Of a stretch of DNA of 64,000 bases, positions 44,813-53,412 are shown piece by piece. The position numbers were made by a program, and so were the translations under genes. Below the pieces are notes generated by a model, which searched no databases, was not told the DNA's origin, and was given only the letters and a program-made list of their open reading frames with translations. The DNA comes from Streptomyces regalis (GTDB lineage: Bacteria; Actinomycetota; Actinomycetes; Streptomycetales; Streptomycetaceae), in assembly GCF_001509475.1 (NCBI RefSeq), contig NZ_LLZG01000391.1, forward strand, positions 1 through 64,000, read 5' to 3'. Position 1 is the stretch's first letter. Every line of letters begins with the position of its first letter.

Positions 44813-47488
44813 TCACACCACGCCCGACAGCAACGCCGACTCCGCCTGCGCCACCAGCCCGTCCGCACCGCACGACCGCGCCAGGGTCAGTCCGCGCTGC
44901 AGCTCCGCGGACGAGCGGGCCGCGATGCCGTACTCGACGCGGGCGGCCGCATGTTCGTACTGGCAGGGCGAAGCCTCCAGATAGGTGACCGCCTGCTCGG
45001 CCAGGCGCACCGCCCGCTGCCCGGTCTCCAACGCGGCAGCGCACCGCAGGGCCTCGCCGATGGCGGTGTCGGTGCCGAGGCGCTCGGCGTCGCGGCGGAC
45101 GTCGGTGGCGAGCCGGGCGGCGCGCGCCGGGTCCACGCTCGCGAGGGCGCGGGCCAGGTCGACGGCCCAGGGGACCAGCACCGGGTTGTGGTGACCGCGG
45201 ACGGCCGCCGCCTTCTCCGCCTCCTCCAGTTCGTTGATGCCCTCCTGGGTGCGGCCGACGGCGAGGAGCAGGCGGCCGCGGACCGAGCGCGGGTCCGGCA
45301 GGACGATGGTGGACGGGTACGGCGGTGCGAAGCCGTACTGCTCGGCGATCTCCCAGGCCTCGTCGACATGACCGCGGGCGAGCAGCGTGTCGACGAGGTT
45401 GCAGGTGGCGGACCAGTGCAGAGGCAGTCGGCGGCCGACGCGCTCGGCGAGCGCCAGCGACTTGCGCAGGGAGGTCTCGGCCTCGTCGAGCCGGCCGCGC
45501 CTGCGGTGTCCGAGGCCGACGTAGGCGTGGGCCAGGGAGAGGTGGCCGCCGCTCCAGCCGGCGGACTCGTAGGCGCGCAGGGCCTCGTTGTAGAGGGTCT
45601 CGGCGCGGTCGAGCCGGTCGGTGAAGGCGTAGGCGCTGGCGAGCATCATCGGCAGCTCGAGGCCCCACTCGGGGTCGGTCCAGCCGAGTCCGGGTGCGAG
45701 GCGGCCGTTGACGAGGGCGCGGTCGCACAGCTCGACGACCTCCTCGGCGTTCTCGCCGCGGGCCATGGCGTCGAAGCCGCGCAGGATGAGCAGGGCGCGC
45801 TCGGAGTTGTCGCGGCCGGTGCAGGTCTTGGCGAGGTCGGCGAGGCGCGCGGAGCGCCCCGGGGAGGTCGCCTCGCCCGCGTGGATGCCCTCCCACATGA
45901 ACTGCACCGCCTGGAGCCGCAGCTTGGCGGGTCCGGCCGGGTGCCGGGCGGCCTCCGCCTCGACGGTGCGGACGGCCTCCTCCAGCTGGTCGTTGTGGAG
46001 CAGGGCCTGGGAGAGGCGGCAGACGGCGTCGACGCGTGCGCCGCCGTCCAGGCCGGGCATGGCGAGCGCGGTCTGGAGGTGGTCGACGGTGGTGGCGGGC
46101 GCGGTGAGCAGGGTGGCACAGCCCAGTTCGTACAGCACGCGCGCGTGGGCCTCGGGCAGGGGCGGCTCCAGCAGGGCGCGCTCCAGGCAGCGGCGGGCCG
46201 CGTCGGGGGCGCCGACGGCGAGGTGTTCACGGGCGGCCTCGCGCAGTTGCTCGACGAGTTCCTCGTCGCTGTCCGGGTGGACCTCGAGGAGGTGGCGGGC
46301 GGCGACCGCGGCGCCGCGTCCGTTGTCGGTGACGACGCGGGCGGCGATGCCGTGCATGGCGGTGCGCAGGGCGTCGGGGATGGAGTTGTAGACGGCGGTG
46401 GCGATCAGCGGGTGCACGAACTGCAGCTCGCCGTCGTCCGGTTGGGCACCGGCCGGGTCGGGCTCGGTGAGGATACGGGCGGTGCGCAGCAGGTCGGCGC
46501 AGTGCACGGCGTCGTCGAGGCTCATGGTGGCGAGCTCGGCCACCAGGTCGACCGAGATGCCGGTGCCGAGGATCGCGGCCGCCCAGGCGAACCGGGTGGC
46601 CTCGATGCCGAGCGTCTCCAGGCGGGCGACGAGGCCGCCGCCGCGCGCCGAGCGGTTCAGGGCACGCAGCTCGCCGGCCGCGGACTCGGTCGGCTCGAAC
46701 TCGCTGTCCTGCACCTTGGCGAGGAGTTCGACGGTCTCGTACGGGTTGCCGCCGGTGACGGCCCAGACCTCTCGGCAGAACGGGGCATCGGCGTGCGTGC
46801 CCAGGGTGGCGCGGGTGAGGCCGGCGGTGGCGTCCGGGGTGAGGGCGCTCAGGTTGGCGACGGAGCAGCCCGCGGCGGCGACCGCGTCGAGGTGGCGGGC
46901 GCTGTCGCCGCCGACCTCGCCGGGGCGGCGGGCCACCATGACCAGGACGTTCTGTTCGCCGAGGCGCTCGGCGAACGCGGCGAGCCAGCGCAGGGTCTCC
47001 TGGTCGGCCCAGTGGGCGTCGTCGATCAGCAGCACCAGCGGCCAGTCGCGCCGGGCGAGTCGGCGTACGGCGGCCACCAGGCCGTCGCACACGCCCTGCG
47101 GGTCGGCCTGGCGCTCGCCCGGGTCCGCTATGCCGAGGGCGGGGCCGGCGATGTCGTACCAGTCGCCGAGGTACTCGCGCGCCTCTTCCGGCATCAGCGA
47201 CAGCAGCGCGGGCTGCAGCAACTGCCGTACCACGTTGAAGGGAACGGAACTCAGGGTCTCGCTGCCGCGGGCGGACCACACCGTGCAGCCCCGGGCCTCG
47301 GCGATGCGGCGCGTCTCCGCGAGCAGCGCGGTCTTGCCGAGTCCCGCCTCGCCCCGGAGCACCAGAAGGCTGCCCGAGGAGGACTTGTCGGCGCACAGAG
47401 TGTCGAGGGCTCGCTCGACGGCGGCGAGTTCCTCGTCGCGCTCCCACAGGGAAGCCGAGGCGGCCTGTGTGGGCCGTACCTCCGTCAT
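44813..47488 (-). CDS. LuxR-type AAA-ATPase/TPR regulator lacking a C-terminal HTH
   Basis: This 891-aa protein is organised like the large ATP-binding LuxR (LAL) regulators. An N-terminal AAA_16 ATPase (about 15-200) has Walker A VLRGEAGLGKTALLAE and Walker B PLVLLIDDAHWADQE. A winged-helix region follows, and then a long alpha-helical TPR-like section to the end. LAL proteins normally finish with a LuxR helix-turn-helix of about 60 residues; this one stops at AQAESALLSGVV, so it may not bind DNA directly. The ATG at 47488 has GGAGG 7 nt upstream. It could be a signalling ATPase or a truncated regulator. Confidence 0.85.
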   Translation of the reverse strand: MTEVRPTQAASASLWERDEELAAVERALDTLCADKSSSGSLLVLRGEAGLGKTALLAETRRIAEARGCTVWSARGSETLSSVPFNVVRQLLQPALLSLMPEEAREYLGDWYDIAGPALGIADPGERQADPQGVCDGLVAAVRRLARRDWPLVLLIDDAHWADQETLRWLAAFAERLGEQNVLVMVARRPGEVGGDSARHLDAVAAAGCSVANLSALTPDATAGLTRATLGTHADAPFCREVWAVTGGNPYETVELLAKVQDSEFEPTESAAGELRALNRSARGGGLVARLETLGIEATRFAWAAAILGTGISVDLVAELATMSLDDAVHCADLLRTARILTEPDPAGAQPDDGELQFVHPLIATAVYNSIPDALRTAMHGIAARVVTDNGRGAAVAARHLLEVHPDSDEELVEQLREAAREHLAVGAPDAARRCLERALLEPPLPEAHARVLYELGCATLLTAPATTVDHLQTALAMPGLDGGARVDAVCRLSQALLHNDQLEEAVRTVEAEAARHPAGPAKLRLQAVQFMWEGIHAGEATSPGRSARLADLAKTCTGRDNSERALLILRGFDAMARGENAEEVVELCDRALVNGRLAPGLGWTDPEWGLELPMMLASAYAFTDRLDRAETLYNEALRAYESAGWSGGHLSLAHAYVGLGHRRRGRLDEAETSLRKSLALAERVGRRLPLHWSATCNLVDTLLARGHVDEAWEIAEQYGFAPPYPSTIVLPDPRSVRGRLLLAVGRTQEGINELEEAEKAAAVRGHHNPVLVPWAVDLARALASVDPARAARLATDVRRDAERLGTDTAIGEALRCAAALETGQRAVRLAEQAVTYLEASPCQYEHAAARVEYGIAARSSAELQRGLTLARSCGADGLVAQAESALLSGVV

Positions 47489-47792
47489 CCCGATACCTCC
47501 CCAAGTCGCCCGAACGACGTACAGACCTCGAGCGTAGCCGTCCGGCTGCCTAACTGGAGGCCGGTCGGGGCACCTTTGCCGTGATGGGTGACAGCGGGTG
47601 CGGGCGGGCGACGCGAAGGGCTTGCGACCTGCGCTTGTGACAGCCAGATCCGTCAACTGGCCATAAATGTCACCGGACGCTCGACCGCTGGCGCGGTGTC
47701 GTCCCTCAGGCAGGCCCTGCCACGACACTCTTTGACGGAGTGTCGACAACCTGTCACGGAACGTCAGCTTCCAGTGTTGATCCGCGGTGTCG
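47489..47792. other. Non-coding stretch with an 8-bp inverted repeat
   Basis: No gene was seen in these 300 bp upstream of the ATPase gene. An inverted repeat CGACACTC (47723-47730) / GAGTGTCG (47738-47745) with a 7-nt loop lies 50 bp before the MFS remnant. It could be a regulatory site or a transposon-end scar. Confidence 0.5.
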
Positions 47793-48236
47793 GTGATGAC
47801 CGAGTTCGCGCCACCCGGGCGGCGTGGGCTGTACGGGGGCTGCTCGGCGATGCGGGAGCGGCGGCGCTGCCGGCCACCGTGCTGACCGAGCAGCAACTGG
47901 GTGACTGGGGCTGGAGGTTGCCGTTCCTGCTGACGCTGCCGCTGGCTCTGGGCGCCCTGTGGCTGCGGCTCAGGCTCGACGAGACGCCGGCGGGTGGGCG
48001 GCGGCCGGGTACACCTTCCTCTTCGTGCTGCCCTCGTATCTGCAGTCCACGCTGGACGCGACCTTCCAGCAGGCACTGGTCGGGTGCGGCGGTGTGCGGC
48101 GCGGGTGCCGTGGTGGGGCTGATGGCAGGGCCCGGCCCCGCGATGCTCGCCGAGCTGTTCCCGACGAACGTGCGCTGCACGGGGCTGGGACTCGCCTACG
48201 CCCTGTCCAATGCGGTGTTCTCGCACTGGCCAGGTC
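47793..48236 (+). pseudogene. MHS-family MFS transporter remnant
   Basis: Pieces in three frames match the metabolite:H+ symporter family. About 47793-47840 reads VMTEFAPPGRRGLYGG. About 47880-48000 reads WGWRLPFLLTLPLALGALWLRLRLDETPA. About 48008-48085 reads YTFLFVLPSYLQSTLDATFQQAL. About 48090-48236 reads GLMAGPGPAMLAELFPTNVR and GLAYALSNAVFS. Large internal parts are missing between the pieces. No start or complete product is possible. Confidence 0.75.
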
Positions 48237-48271
48237 AGCCAAGCCACTGCGGAGAAAGGCGAGTTGATCGG

Positions 48272-49478
48272 ATGCGGGTCATCGGCCTGATGTCGGGCAC
48301 GTCGTACGACGCCATCGACGCGGCGGCGGCCGAGCTGGGTCTCGTCGGCGACAGCCTCGTCCTCAAGCCACTGGGGCTGGTGAGTCAGGCGTACGACGGC
48401 GGACTGCGGGAGGTGCTCGCGACGACCTCGATGGCCGAGGTGTGCCGGCTCGACACACGGATCGGGCAGGCCTTCGCGGCGGCCGCCGTCCGTGCGGACC
48501 GTGAACTGTGCGACAGACGGGCCGAGTTGGTCGCCTCGCACGGACAGACGGTGTACCACTGGGCCGAGGACGGGCAGGTGTACGGCACGCTGCAGCTCGG
48601 GCAGCCCGCGTGGATCGCCGAGGCGACCGGGCTGCCGGTGGTCGCCGACTTCCGGCCGCGCGACATCGCCGCCGGCGGCCAGGCGCGCCTCTGGTCAGCC
48701 TGGTCGACCTGCTGTGGCTGCGCGGCCGGCCGGGCACGCCCGTCGCACTCGACCTCGGCGGCATCGCCAACCTCACCGCGCCCGACGGGACCGCCTTCGA
48801 CACCGACGCGGCGGCGACGGGGTTCAGCGGTGGACGCCTTGCGTACGACGTGGACGGGGCGCCGGCCGGTCGCGGCAGCGTCCACGAGCCGTTGCTGCGA
48901 CGGCTGCCACCACGTCCCGTTTCCGGTTGCAGCGCGCGGGTGCGAGGACTCAGGCGAGCTCGAGCACGGCTCGGGGCCAGCGCGGATCCTGGTGTCCCGC
49001 GGGAGTCCGGAACGCTCGCGCGGGCGCCGGCCACAACAGGCCGCGCGGGCCACCGAAAAAAGTTCGCGGCCGCTGGAGGAGCCGTACTACGCGCTGCCCG
49101 CGCCCAAGACGACCGGCAAGGAGCTGTTCCACCTCGGCCATCTGCGTGACGCGCCGGCCGGGTTCGGGACGCTGCCCGCCGAAGACGTCGTCGCCACCCT
49201 GACCATGCTCACGGCCCGTGCGGTCGCCGACGCCGTGCGCGCGGCGGGCGCGACGGAGGTGATCGCCTCCGGCGGCGGAACGCGCAACCCCGTACTCATG
49301 CGCATGCTCGGTCAGCGGCTGCCGGAGGTGGCCCTGCGCACCTCCGACGAGTTGGGGCTGCCGTCGGCCGCGAAGGAGGCATACGCCTTCGCGTGCTCGG
49401 TTCCATCACCCCCAGCCGGAACGGACTTCGACTGCCGCCGGCCGCTCGGGAACGGCCCGTTCGGCTCGTCCTCGAGTG
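48272..49478 (+). pseudogene. anmK: Anhydro-N-acetylmuramic acid kinase, multiply disrupted
   Basis: The start (MRVIGLMSGTSYDAIDAAAA) is normal and continues to FRPRDIAAGGQ. One G is missing near 48682, shifting the frame to APLVSLVDLLWLRGRPGTPVALDLGGIANLT. A short deletion follows DTD before FSGGRLAYDVDG. About 169 bp of unrelated DNA (about 48906-49074) separates LLRRL from EEPYYALPAPKTTGKELFHL. After KEAYAFA about 30 codons are lost and the last residues (VLGSITPSRNGLRLP) are in another frame, ending at 49478. The original enzyme recycles peptidoglycan anhydroMurNAc; this copy cannot. Confidence 0.85.
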
Positions 49479-49532
49479 ACTCGGGGCGGATCCTCTCATC
49501 CGACTTTCACCGAGGCCTCATACGGTGGACCC

Positions 49533-50516
49533 ATGACGCAGGTGACTCCTCCCGGCTGGTATCCCGATCCGGGCCAGAAAAGTGACGGTCCGCCCACCGA
49601 GCGCTGGTGGGACGGCAAGGCATGGACGGACCAGGTCCGGCCCGTGGGGTCGGCCGACGTATGGGGTCCTCCGGAGCAGTTGTCGGCCGCGGGGGACCAT
49701 CCGACCTATCCGGTACATCCCGGTTATCCCGGCCAACCGCAGTCGGGCGGGCGGCGCGGCCTGCGCACCGGCATAGCCGTGGGAGTGGCCGCGGTGGTCC
49801 TCGCGAGCATAGGCGTCGGCGTGTACGCGCTGACCGCGGACGACGGCTCGGGCGGCGGCACCGCCAACTCCCCGCAGCAGGGCCCCGGCGGACAGGGAGG
49901 CCAGGGAGGGCCCTTCGGGGACTCCGGCGGCGGCAGCGGCGGCGGTTCCGGCGGGCAGTCCCCCTCCCCCGACGGGTCCGAGGCGCCGAGGGTGGAGAGC
50001 GGTTCGGTGACCGACCCCGTCAGCGGGATCAGCATCGCCATCCCGGACGGCTGGTACGGCCAGCAGATCAACTGGGGCGCGCATGTGGCGTCGAACGAGA
50101 CGTACAAGTGCCCCTCCGACACCTCCCAGACCTGCATGAAGGGCGGCGCCTACTCGGCGCCCGCGTTCGCGCTCGGCACCAAGGGCGACACGGCCGAGGA
50201 GGTCGCCAAGGCGGACATCGCGGCGAACACCGAGGAGTCGTACGGCAAGGGGTACGGGGAGATCACCTCGCACGAGGTGCTGGCCTCCAAGGCGGTGACC
50301 GTGGCCGGGCAGAAGGGCTATCTGGTCCGCTGGAAGGCGGTCACGAGCAAGGGCGCCGACGGCTATGTCGAGTCGCTCGCCTTCCCCTCGCCCGTCAGTG
50401 AGCAGCAGATCGTCGTGGTCCGCATCGGCGTCGACGCCGGGGAGCAGTCGGTCATCGACGAGATCACCAAGGGCATCAAGGTGTCCACCGGCGGCGGCAA
50501 CGGTCAGGACATCTGA
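49533..50516 (+). CDS. DUF2510-domain membrane protein
   Basis: This 327-aa protein has an N-terminal DUF2510 motif (PPGWYPDPGQ, ERWWDGKAWTDQVRP). A Pro/Gly-rich segment and one transmembrane helix follow (GIAVGVAAVVLASIGVGVYAL). A Gly/Ser/Gln low-complexity linker then leads to an extracellular domain of about 160 residues (SGISIAIPDGWYGQQINWG, two Cys in YKCPSDTSQTCMKGG). DUF2510 proteins are abundant actinobacterial envelope proteins with unknown function. The ATG at 49533 fits the motif; the preceding in-frame sequence does not. It is followed by a strong terminator hairpin. Confidence 0.88.
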   Translation: MTQVTPPGWYPDPGQKSDGPPTERWWDGKAWTDQVRPVGSADVWGPPEQLSAAGDHPTYPVHPGYPGQPQSGGRRGLRTGIAVGVAAVVLASIGVGVYALTADDGSGGGTANSPQQGPGGQGGQGGPFGDSGGGSGGGSGGQSPSPDGSEAPRVESGSVTDPVSGISIAIPDGWYGQQINWGAHVASNETYKCPSDTSQTCMKGGAYSAPAFALGTKGDTAEEVAKADIAANTEESYGKGYGEITSHEVLASKAVTVAGQKGYLVRWKAVTSKGADGYVESLAFPSPVSEQQIVVVRIGVDAGEQSVIDEITKGIKVSTGGGNGQDI

Positions 50517-50553
50517 GCCGCTCTTGTTCTCGGACACGTTCCCGGACATGAAA

Positions 50554-50600
50554 CGGCCGGGTGGGGCGCCCCTCCGCTCAAGAGGAACCCCACCCGGCCG
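50554..50600. terminator. Perfect 13-bp stem terminator hairpin
   Basis: CGGCCGGGTGGGG pairs exactly with CCCCACCCGGCCG across a 21-nt loop. It lies 38 bp after the DUF2510 gene stop and faces the 3' end of the TetR gene, so it probably serves both convergent genes. There is no U-tract, as is common in Streptomyces. Confidence 0.75.
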
Positions 50601-50682
50601 GGGGGTGCGCGCCGCCCCCGTCCCCACGGTGCGGCGCGGAACAGGTCACCATCCAGTCATCCCGTGGACGGCGGCCTGAGTC

Positions 50683-51297
50683 TCAGGTCAGGCCGAGCGC
50701 CGGCAACACGGCGGCCCGCACGAACCGGACGATGTACTCGGGGTCGGCGTCCTCGCCCTCCAGGACGGGACGTGCCCGCAGCACGCCGAAGATCTGCGCC
50801 GGGATGTACTCCAGCGCCGGATGGTCGGCGGCGACCTCCCCCCGCTCGACCCCGCGCCGGAGGATCTCCCGCAGGGCGTCGAGCTCGGGGTCGATGAGCG
50901 CCTCGCGCAGGGCTCGCTGGAGTTCCGGGTCCTGCATGACGGCATGGCCGAGTGCCTGGAAGAGCCGCGTGTCCTTGCCCGACCACGCTCCGGCGGCCCG
51001 GGCGGCCTCGCACAGGTCGCCGGCGAGCGTGCCGGTGTCGATGCCCTCGAAGCGGGTCCGCCGGCTGGCGCGCAGGGCGGCGGCCACGAACTGCGGCTTC
51101 GTCTTCCACTGCCGGTAGAGCGTGGACTTGCTGCAGCGCGCGCTGGCGGCGACGCCCTCCATGGTGACGGAGTCGTAACCGCACGCGCGGATCTGTTCGA
51201 GCACAGCGTCGTAGAACTCCTGCTCACGCTCGGGCGTGATCTTGGAGCGGCGCGAGGCGGCGACCGTCTCCGGTCCGTCCGCGGCCTGCGACGTCAT
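50683..51297 (-). CDS. TetR-family regulator
   Basis: This 204-aa repressor has an N-terminal helix-turn-helix (TPEREQEFYDAVLEQIRACGYDSVTMEGVAASARCSKSTLYRQWKTK split across helices 1-3). A ligand-binding domain of the TetR_C type follows (TLAGDLCEAARAAGAWSGKD, VLRARPVLEGEDADPEYIV). It is divergent from the PAP2/DMT operon across a region packed with inverted repeats (51373-51438), the likely operator for both directions. The ATG at 51297 fits the family N-terminus. Confidence 0.9.
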   Translation of the reverse strand: MTSQAADGPETVAASRRSKITPEREQEFYDAVLEQIRACGYDSVTMEGVAASARCSKSTLYRQWKTKPQFVAAALRASRRTRFEGIDTGTLAGDLCEAARAAGAWSGKDTRLFQALGHAVMQDPELQRALREALIDPELDALREILRRGVERGEVAADHPALEYIPAQIFGVLRARPVLEGEDADPEYIVRFVRAAVLPALGLT

Positions 51298-51372
51298 CGA
51301 CTCTTCTCCTCGCTCGTGTGCGGCGGCCCGCCATGTGAAGGGGGCCGCGCTTCCAGTGTGTCGTACGTCTAT

Positions 51373-51438
51373 CGAAACGCCACTGTACCGGAACGCTCCC
51401 GTATCGGTACAGTGACGTATCGGTACAGAGGCGTTTCG
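51373..51438. promoter_or_regulatory. Nested inverted-repeat operator cluster
   Basis: CACTGTACCG (51381-51390) and CGGTACAGTG (51405-51414) are perfect 10-bp arms. An outer pair CGAAACGCC (51373-51381) / GGCGTTTCG (51430-51438) encloses them. The word CGTATCGGTACAG is directly repeated at 51400 and 51416 (16-bp period). The position between the divergent TetR and PAP2 genes suggests multiple TetR dimers binding. Confidence 0.7.
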
Positions 51439-51543
51439 GTACGTCGACGTATCGATGAGTTCGTCGAGTCCAGGCAGTCCACAGCTCGACGAGCTCGCCC
51501 AGCACCGCCCAGCACCACCCACCGTCAGCGAAAGGGCCGGGGG

Positions 51544-52389
51544 ATGAATGGCCGCACCGAGCCTGCTCAGGCGGAGACCGACGCGATAGCGCGGCCTCCG
51601 CTCGTCCGGGAGCTCCTGCTCGTCGTAGGACTCTTCCTCGTCTACAAGTTCGGCCGGCAGCTCGCCACGGGCCACACCGCCGAGGCCTTCCGCAACGCGG
51701 ACCGGGTGTGGGACCTGGAACGAGCCGTCCACCTGCCCGGCGAGGGCTCGGTGCAGAACCTGCTCCTGCACGGCGACACGCTCATCCACCTCGCGAACAC
51801 CTACTACGCGACCGTCCACTTCCCGGCCACCGCGGCCTTCCTGATCTGGCTCTACCTGCGGCGCCCCGCACACTACGTCTGGGCCCGCCGCGTCCTCGCC
51901 GCGGTCACCGCCGCCGCCCTGGTGGTGCATCTGACGTTCCCGCTCGCCCCGCCGCGCATGCCGGCCGCGACCGGTCTGATCGACACCGGGCAGGTCTACG
52001 GGCCCTCCGTGTACGGCTCCCCCGAGACCGACCACCTGTCCAACCAGTTCGCGGCGATGCCGTCGCTGCACTTCGGCTGGGCGCTGATGGTGGCGATCGG
52101 CCTGATCGTGGCGACCCGGTCGCGGTGGCGCCTGCTGTGGCTGCTGCACCCGTTGCTGACCCTGCTCGTGATCGTGGGCACCGCCAACCACTACTGGCTC
52201 GACGCGATCGTGGCGACGGCCATGCTCGGCCTCGCGCTCGCAGTGATCCGCCCCCAGACTTCGTCCGGGGGGACCCCCATCTCGCTTCGCTCGCCGCAGC
52301 GCACAGTGACCACGGCTGGCCGCGGCGCCGAGAAGCTCGTCCCGGCAGCCCGGGACGAGGACGCCGTGGTCGTGGGAGCGGGCCGATGA
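51544..52389 (+). CDS. PAP2-superfamily membrane protein (inositol-phosphoceramide-synthase-like)
   Basis: This 281-aa integral membrane protein has a C-terminal PAP2 region: FPLAPPRMPAATGLIDT, the motif SLHFGWALMVAIGL (catalytic His) and GTANHYWLDAIVATAML (second His). These place it in the Aur1/inositolphosphotransferase branch, which acts on lipid phosphates. About six helices are visible. The last 40 residues (after AVIRPQTSSGGTP) arise from an inserted palindromic element and look unrelated to the family. The stop overlaps the next gene (ATGA). Confidence 0.87.
   Translation: MNGRTEPAQAETDAIARPPLVRELLLVVGLFLVYKFGRQLATGHTAEAFRNADRVWDLERAVHLPGEGSVQNLLLHGDTLIHLANTYYATVHFPATAAFLIWLYLRRPAHYVWARRVLAAVTAAALVVHLTFPLAPPRMPAATGLIDTGQVYGPSVYGSPETDHLSNQFAAMPSLHFGWALMVAIGLIVATRSRWRLLWLLHPLLTLLVIVGTANHYWLDAIVATAMLGLALAVIRPQTSSGGTPISLRSPQRTVTTAGRGAEKLVPAARDEDAVVVGAGR
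52251..52294. repeat. Palindromic dispersed element within the PAP2 gene
   Basis: C-run/G-run sequence beginning CCCCCAGACTTCGTCCGGGG and followed by CTCGCTTCGCTCG is a common intergenic Streptomyces element. Here it extends the reading frame of the PAP2 protein, encoding RPQTSSGGTPISLRS. Confidence 0.65.
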
Positions 52390-53354
52390 ACGCCACTCTT
52401 CTCGCCGTCGCCCTGTCCCTGTTCTCCGCCGTCGCCTACGCCTCCGCGGCCGTCGCCCAGGAGCGGCTGGCCTCCCGCGCCCAGGGGTCGGGAACGCTGC
52501 GGCTGCTGGGCTCCGGCGCCTGGTGGGGGTCGGTCCTGCTCAACGGCTCCGGCGCGCTGCTGCATGTGGTGGCCCTGAAGTACGGTCCGCTGACCGTGGT
52601 GCAGCCCCTCGGTGCTCTCACCCTCGTGGCCGCGGTGCCGCTGGGCGCGCGCATCGCGGGGCGGCGGGTCAGCGCGGTGGAGTGGCGCGGTACGGCGCTG
52701 ACGCTCGCCGGCCTGGCCGCGATCCTCGTCACAGCGTCCGGGCACGCACCCGACGAGGTGCTGAGCACGTCCGAGGCGCTGGCGGTCGCGGCGGTGACGG
52801 TGGCGCTCATCGGCATGCTGTCCCGGCCTGGCGCCCGGCCGGGGCTGCGGCACGCGGCCGCGTCCGGCTTCGCCTCCGGGGTCGCCTCGGCGCTCACGCA
52901 GACCGTGACGGTGGCCCTGACGGACGACTCGGCCCCGCTGCTCAGCCTCCAGGTGGCCGGGGTGGCGCTGCTGATCGCGGCGCTCGCGGCGAGCGGCCTG
53001 CTGCTGTCGCAGACCGCCTACCGGGGCGGCCTGGGTGCCCCCCTCGCGGTGGTGACGCTGGCGAACCCGATGGCGGCCGCGGTGATCGGCCTCGTCCTGC
53101 TCGGCGAGCAACTGCAGGGCGGCGCGGCAGGCATCCTGCTGGCGCTGGCCGGGGCGGGGCTGGCGTCCTGGGGTGTGGTGCTGCTCACCCGGGCGACGCC
53201 CGCGCTCACGCCCGACCCGGACGTCGCGCACTCCCACGAGGCCGACGACGAGCACCCCGTGGCCGCCGTACTGGCTCTGGAGCCCGAGTCGGCGGCGCCG
53301 GAACCGGCGTTGGTGCCCCGGCAACCGCGGCCGGGGCACCTCACACCGCTCTGA
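52386..53354 (+). CDS. DMT-superfamily (EamA/NIPA-like) transporter
   Basis: This 322-aa protein has about nine or ten transmembrane helices. It opens with MNATLLAVALSLFSAVAYASAAVAQERLA and contains YGPLTVVQPLGALTLVAAVPLGARIAGRR and LVLLGEQLQGGAAGILLALAGAGLASWGV, the paired signatures of small drug/metabolite exporters. The C-terminal tail is acidic and His-containing (DVAHSHEADDEHP). It overlaps PAP2 by 4 bp, so both are probably controlled by the divergent TetR. The substrate is unknown; a lipid-linked or toxic compound fits the operon. Confidence 0.85.
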   Translation: MNATLLAVALSLFSAVAYASAAVAQERLASRAQGSGTLRLLGSGAWWGSVLLNGSGALLHVVALKYGPLTVVQPLGALTLVAAVPLGARIAGRRVSAVEWRGTALTLAGLAAILVTASGHAPDEVLSTSEALAVAAVTVALIGMLSRPGARPGLRHAAASGFASGVASALTQTVTVALTDDSAPLLSLQVAGVALLIAALAASGLLLSQTAYRGGLGAPLAVVTLANPMAAAVIGLVLLGEQLQGGAAGILLALAGAGLASWGVVLLTRATPALTPDPDVAHSHEADDEHPVAAVLALEPESAAPEPALVPRQPRPGHLTPL

Positions 53355-53361
53355 GCTCCGC

Positions 53362-53399
53362 TCTGATCCGAGCGATCCGTTCTGATCCGAGCGATCCGT
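53362..53399. repeat. Perfect 19-bp tandem duplication between convergent genes
   Basis: TCTGATCCGAGCGATCCGT occurs twice in direct tandem, in the 58-bp space between the DMT transporter and phospholipase C stops. Confidence 0.85.
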
Positions 53400-53412
53400 C
53401 CGTCGCGGCCGC

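Noticed and set aside
44951..47584. 877-codon plus-strand frame opposite the LAL-type ATPase
   Set aside because: Antisense shadow of high-GC coding DNA; composition is low-complexity and the minus strand encodes clear Walker motifs.
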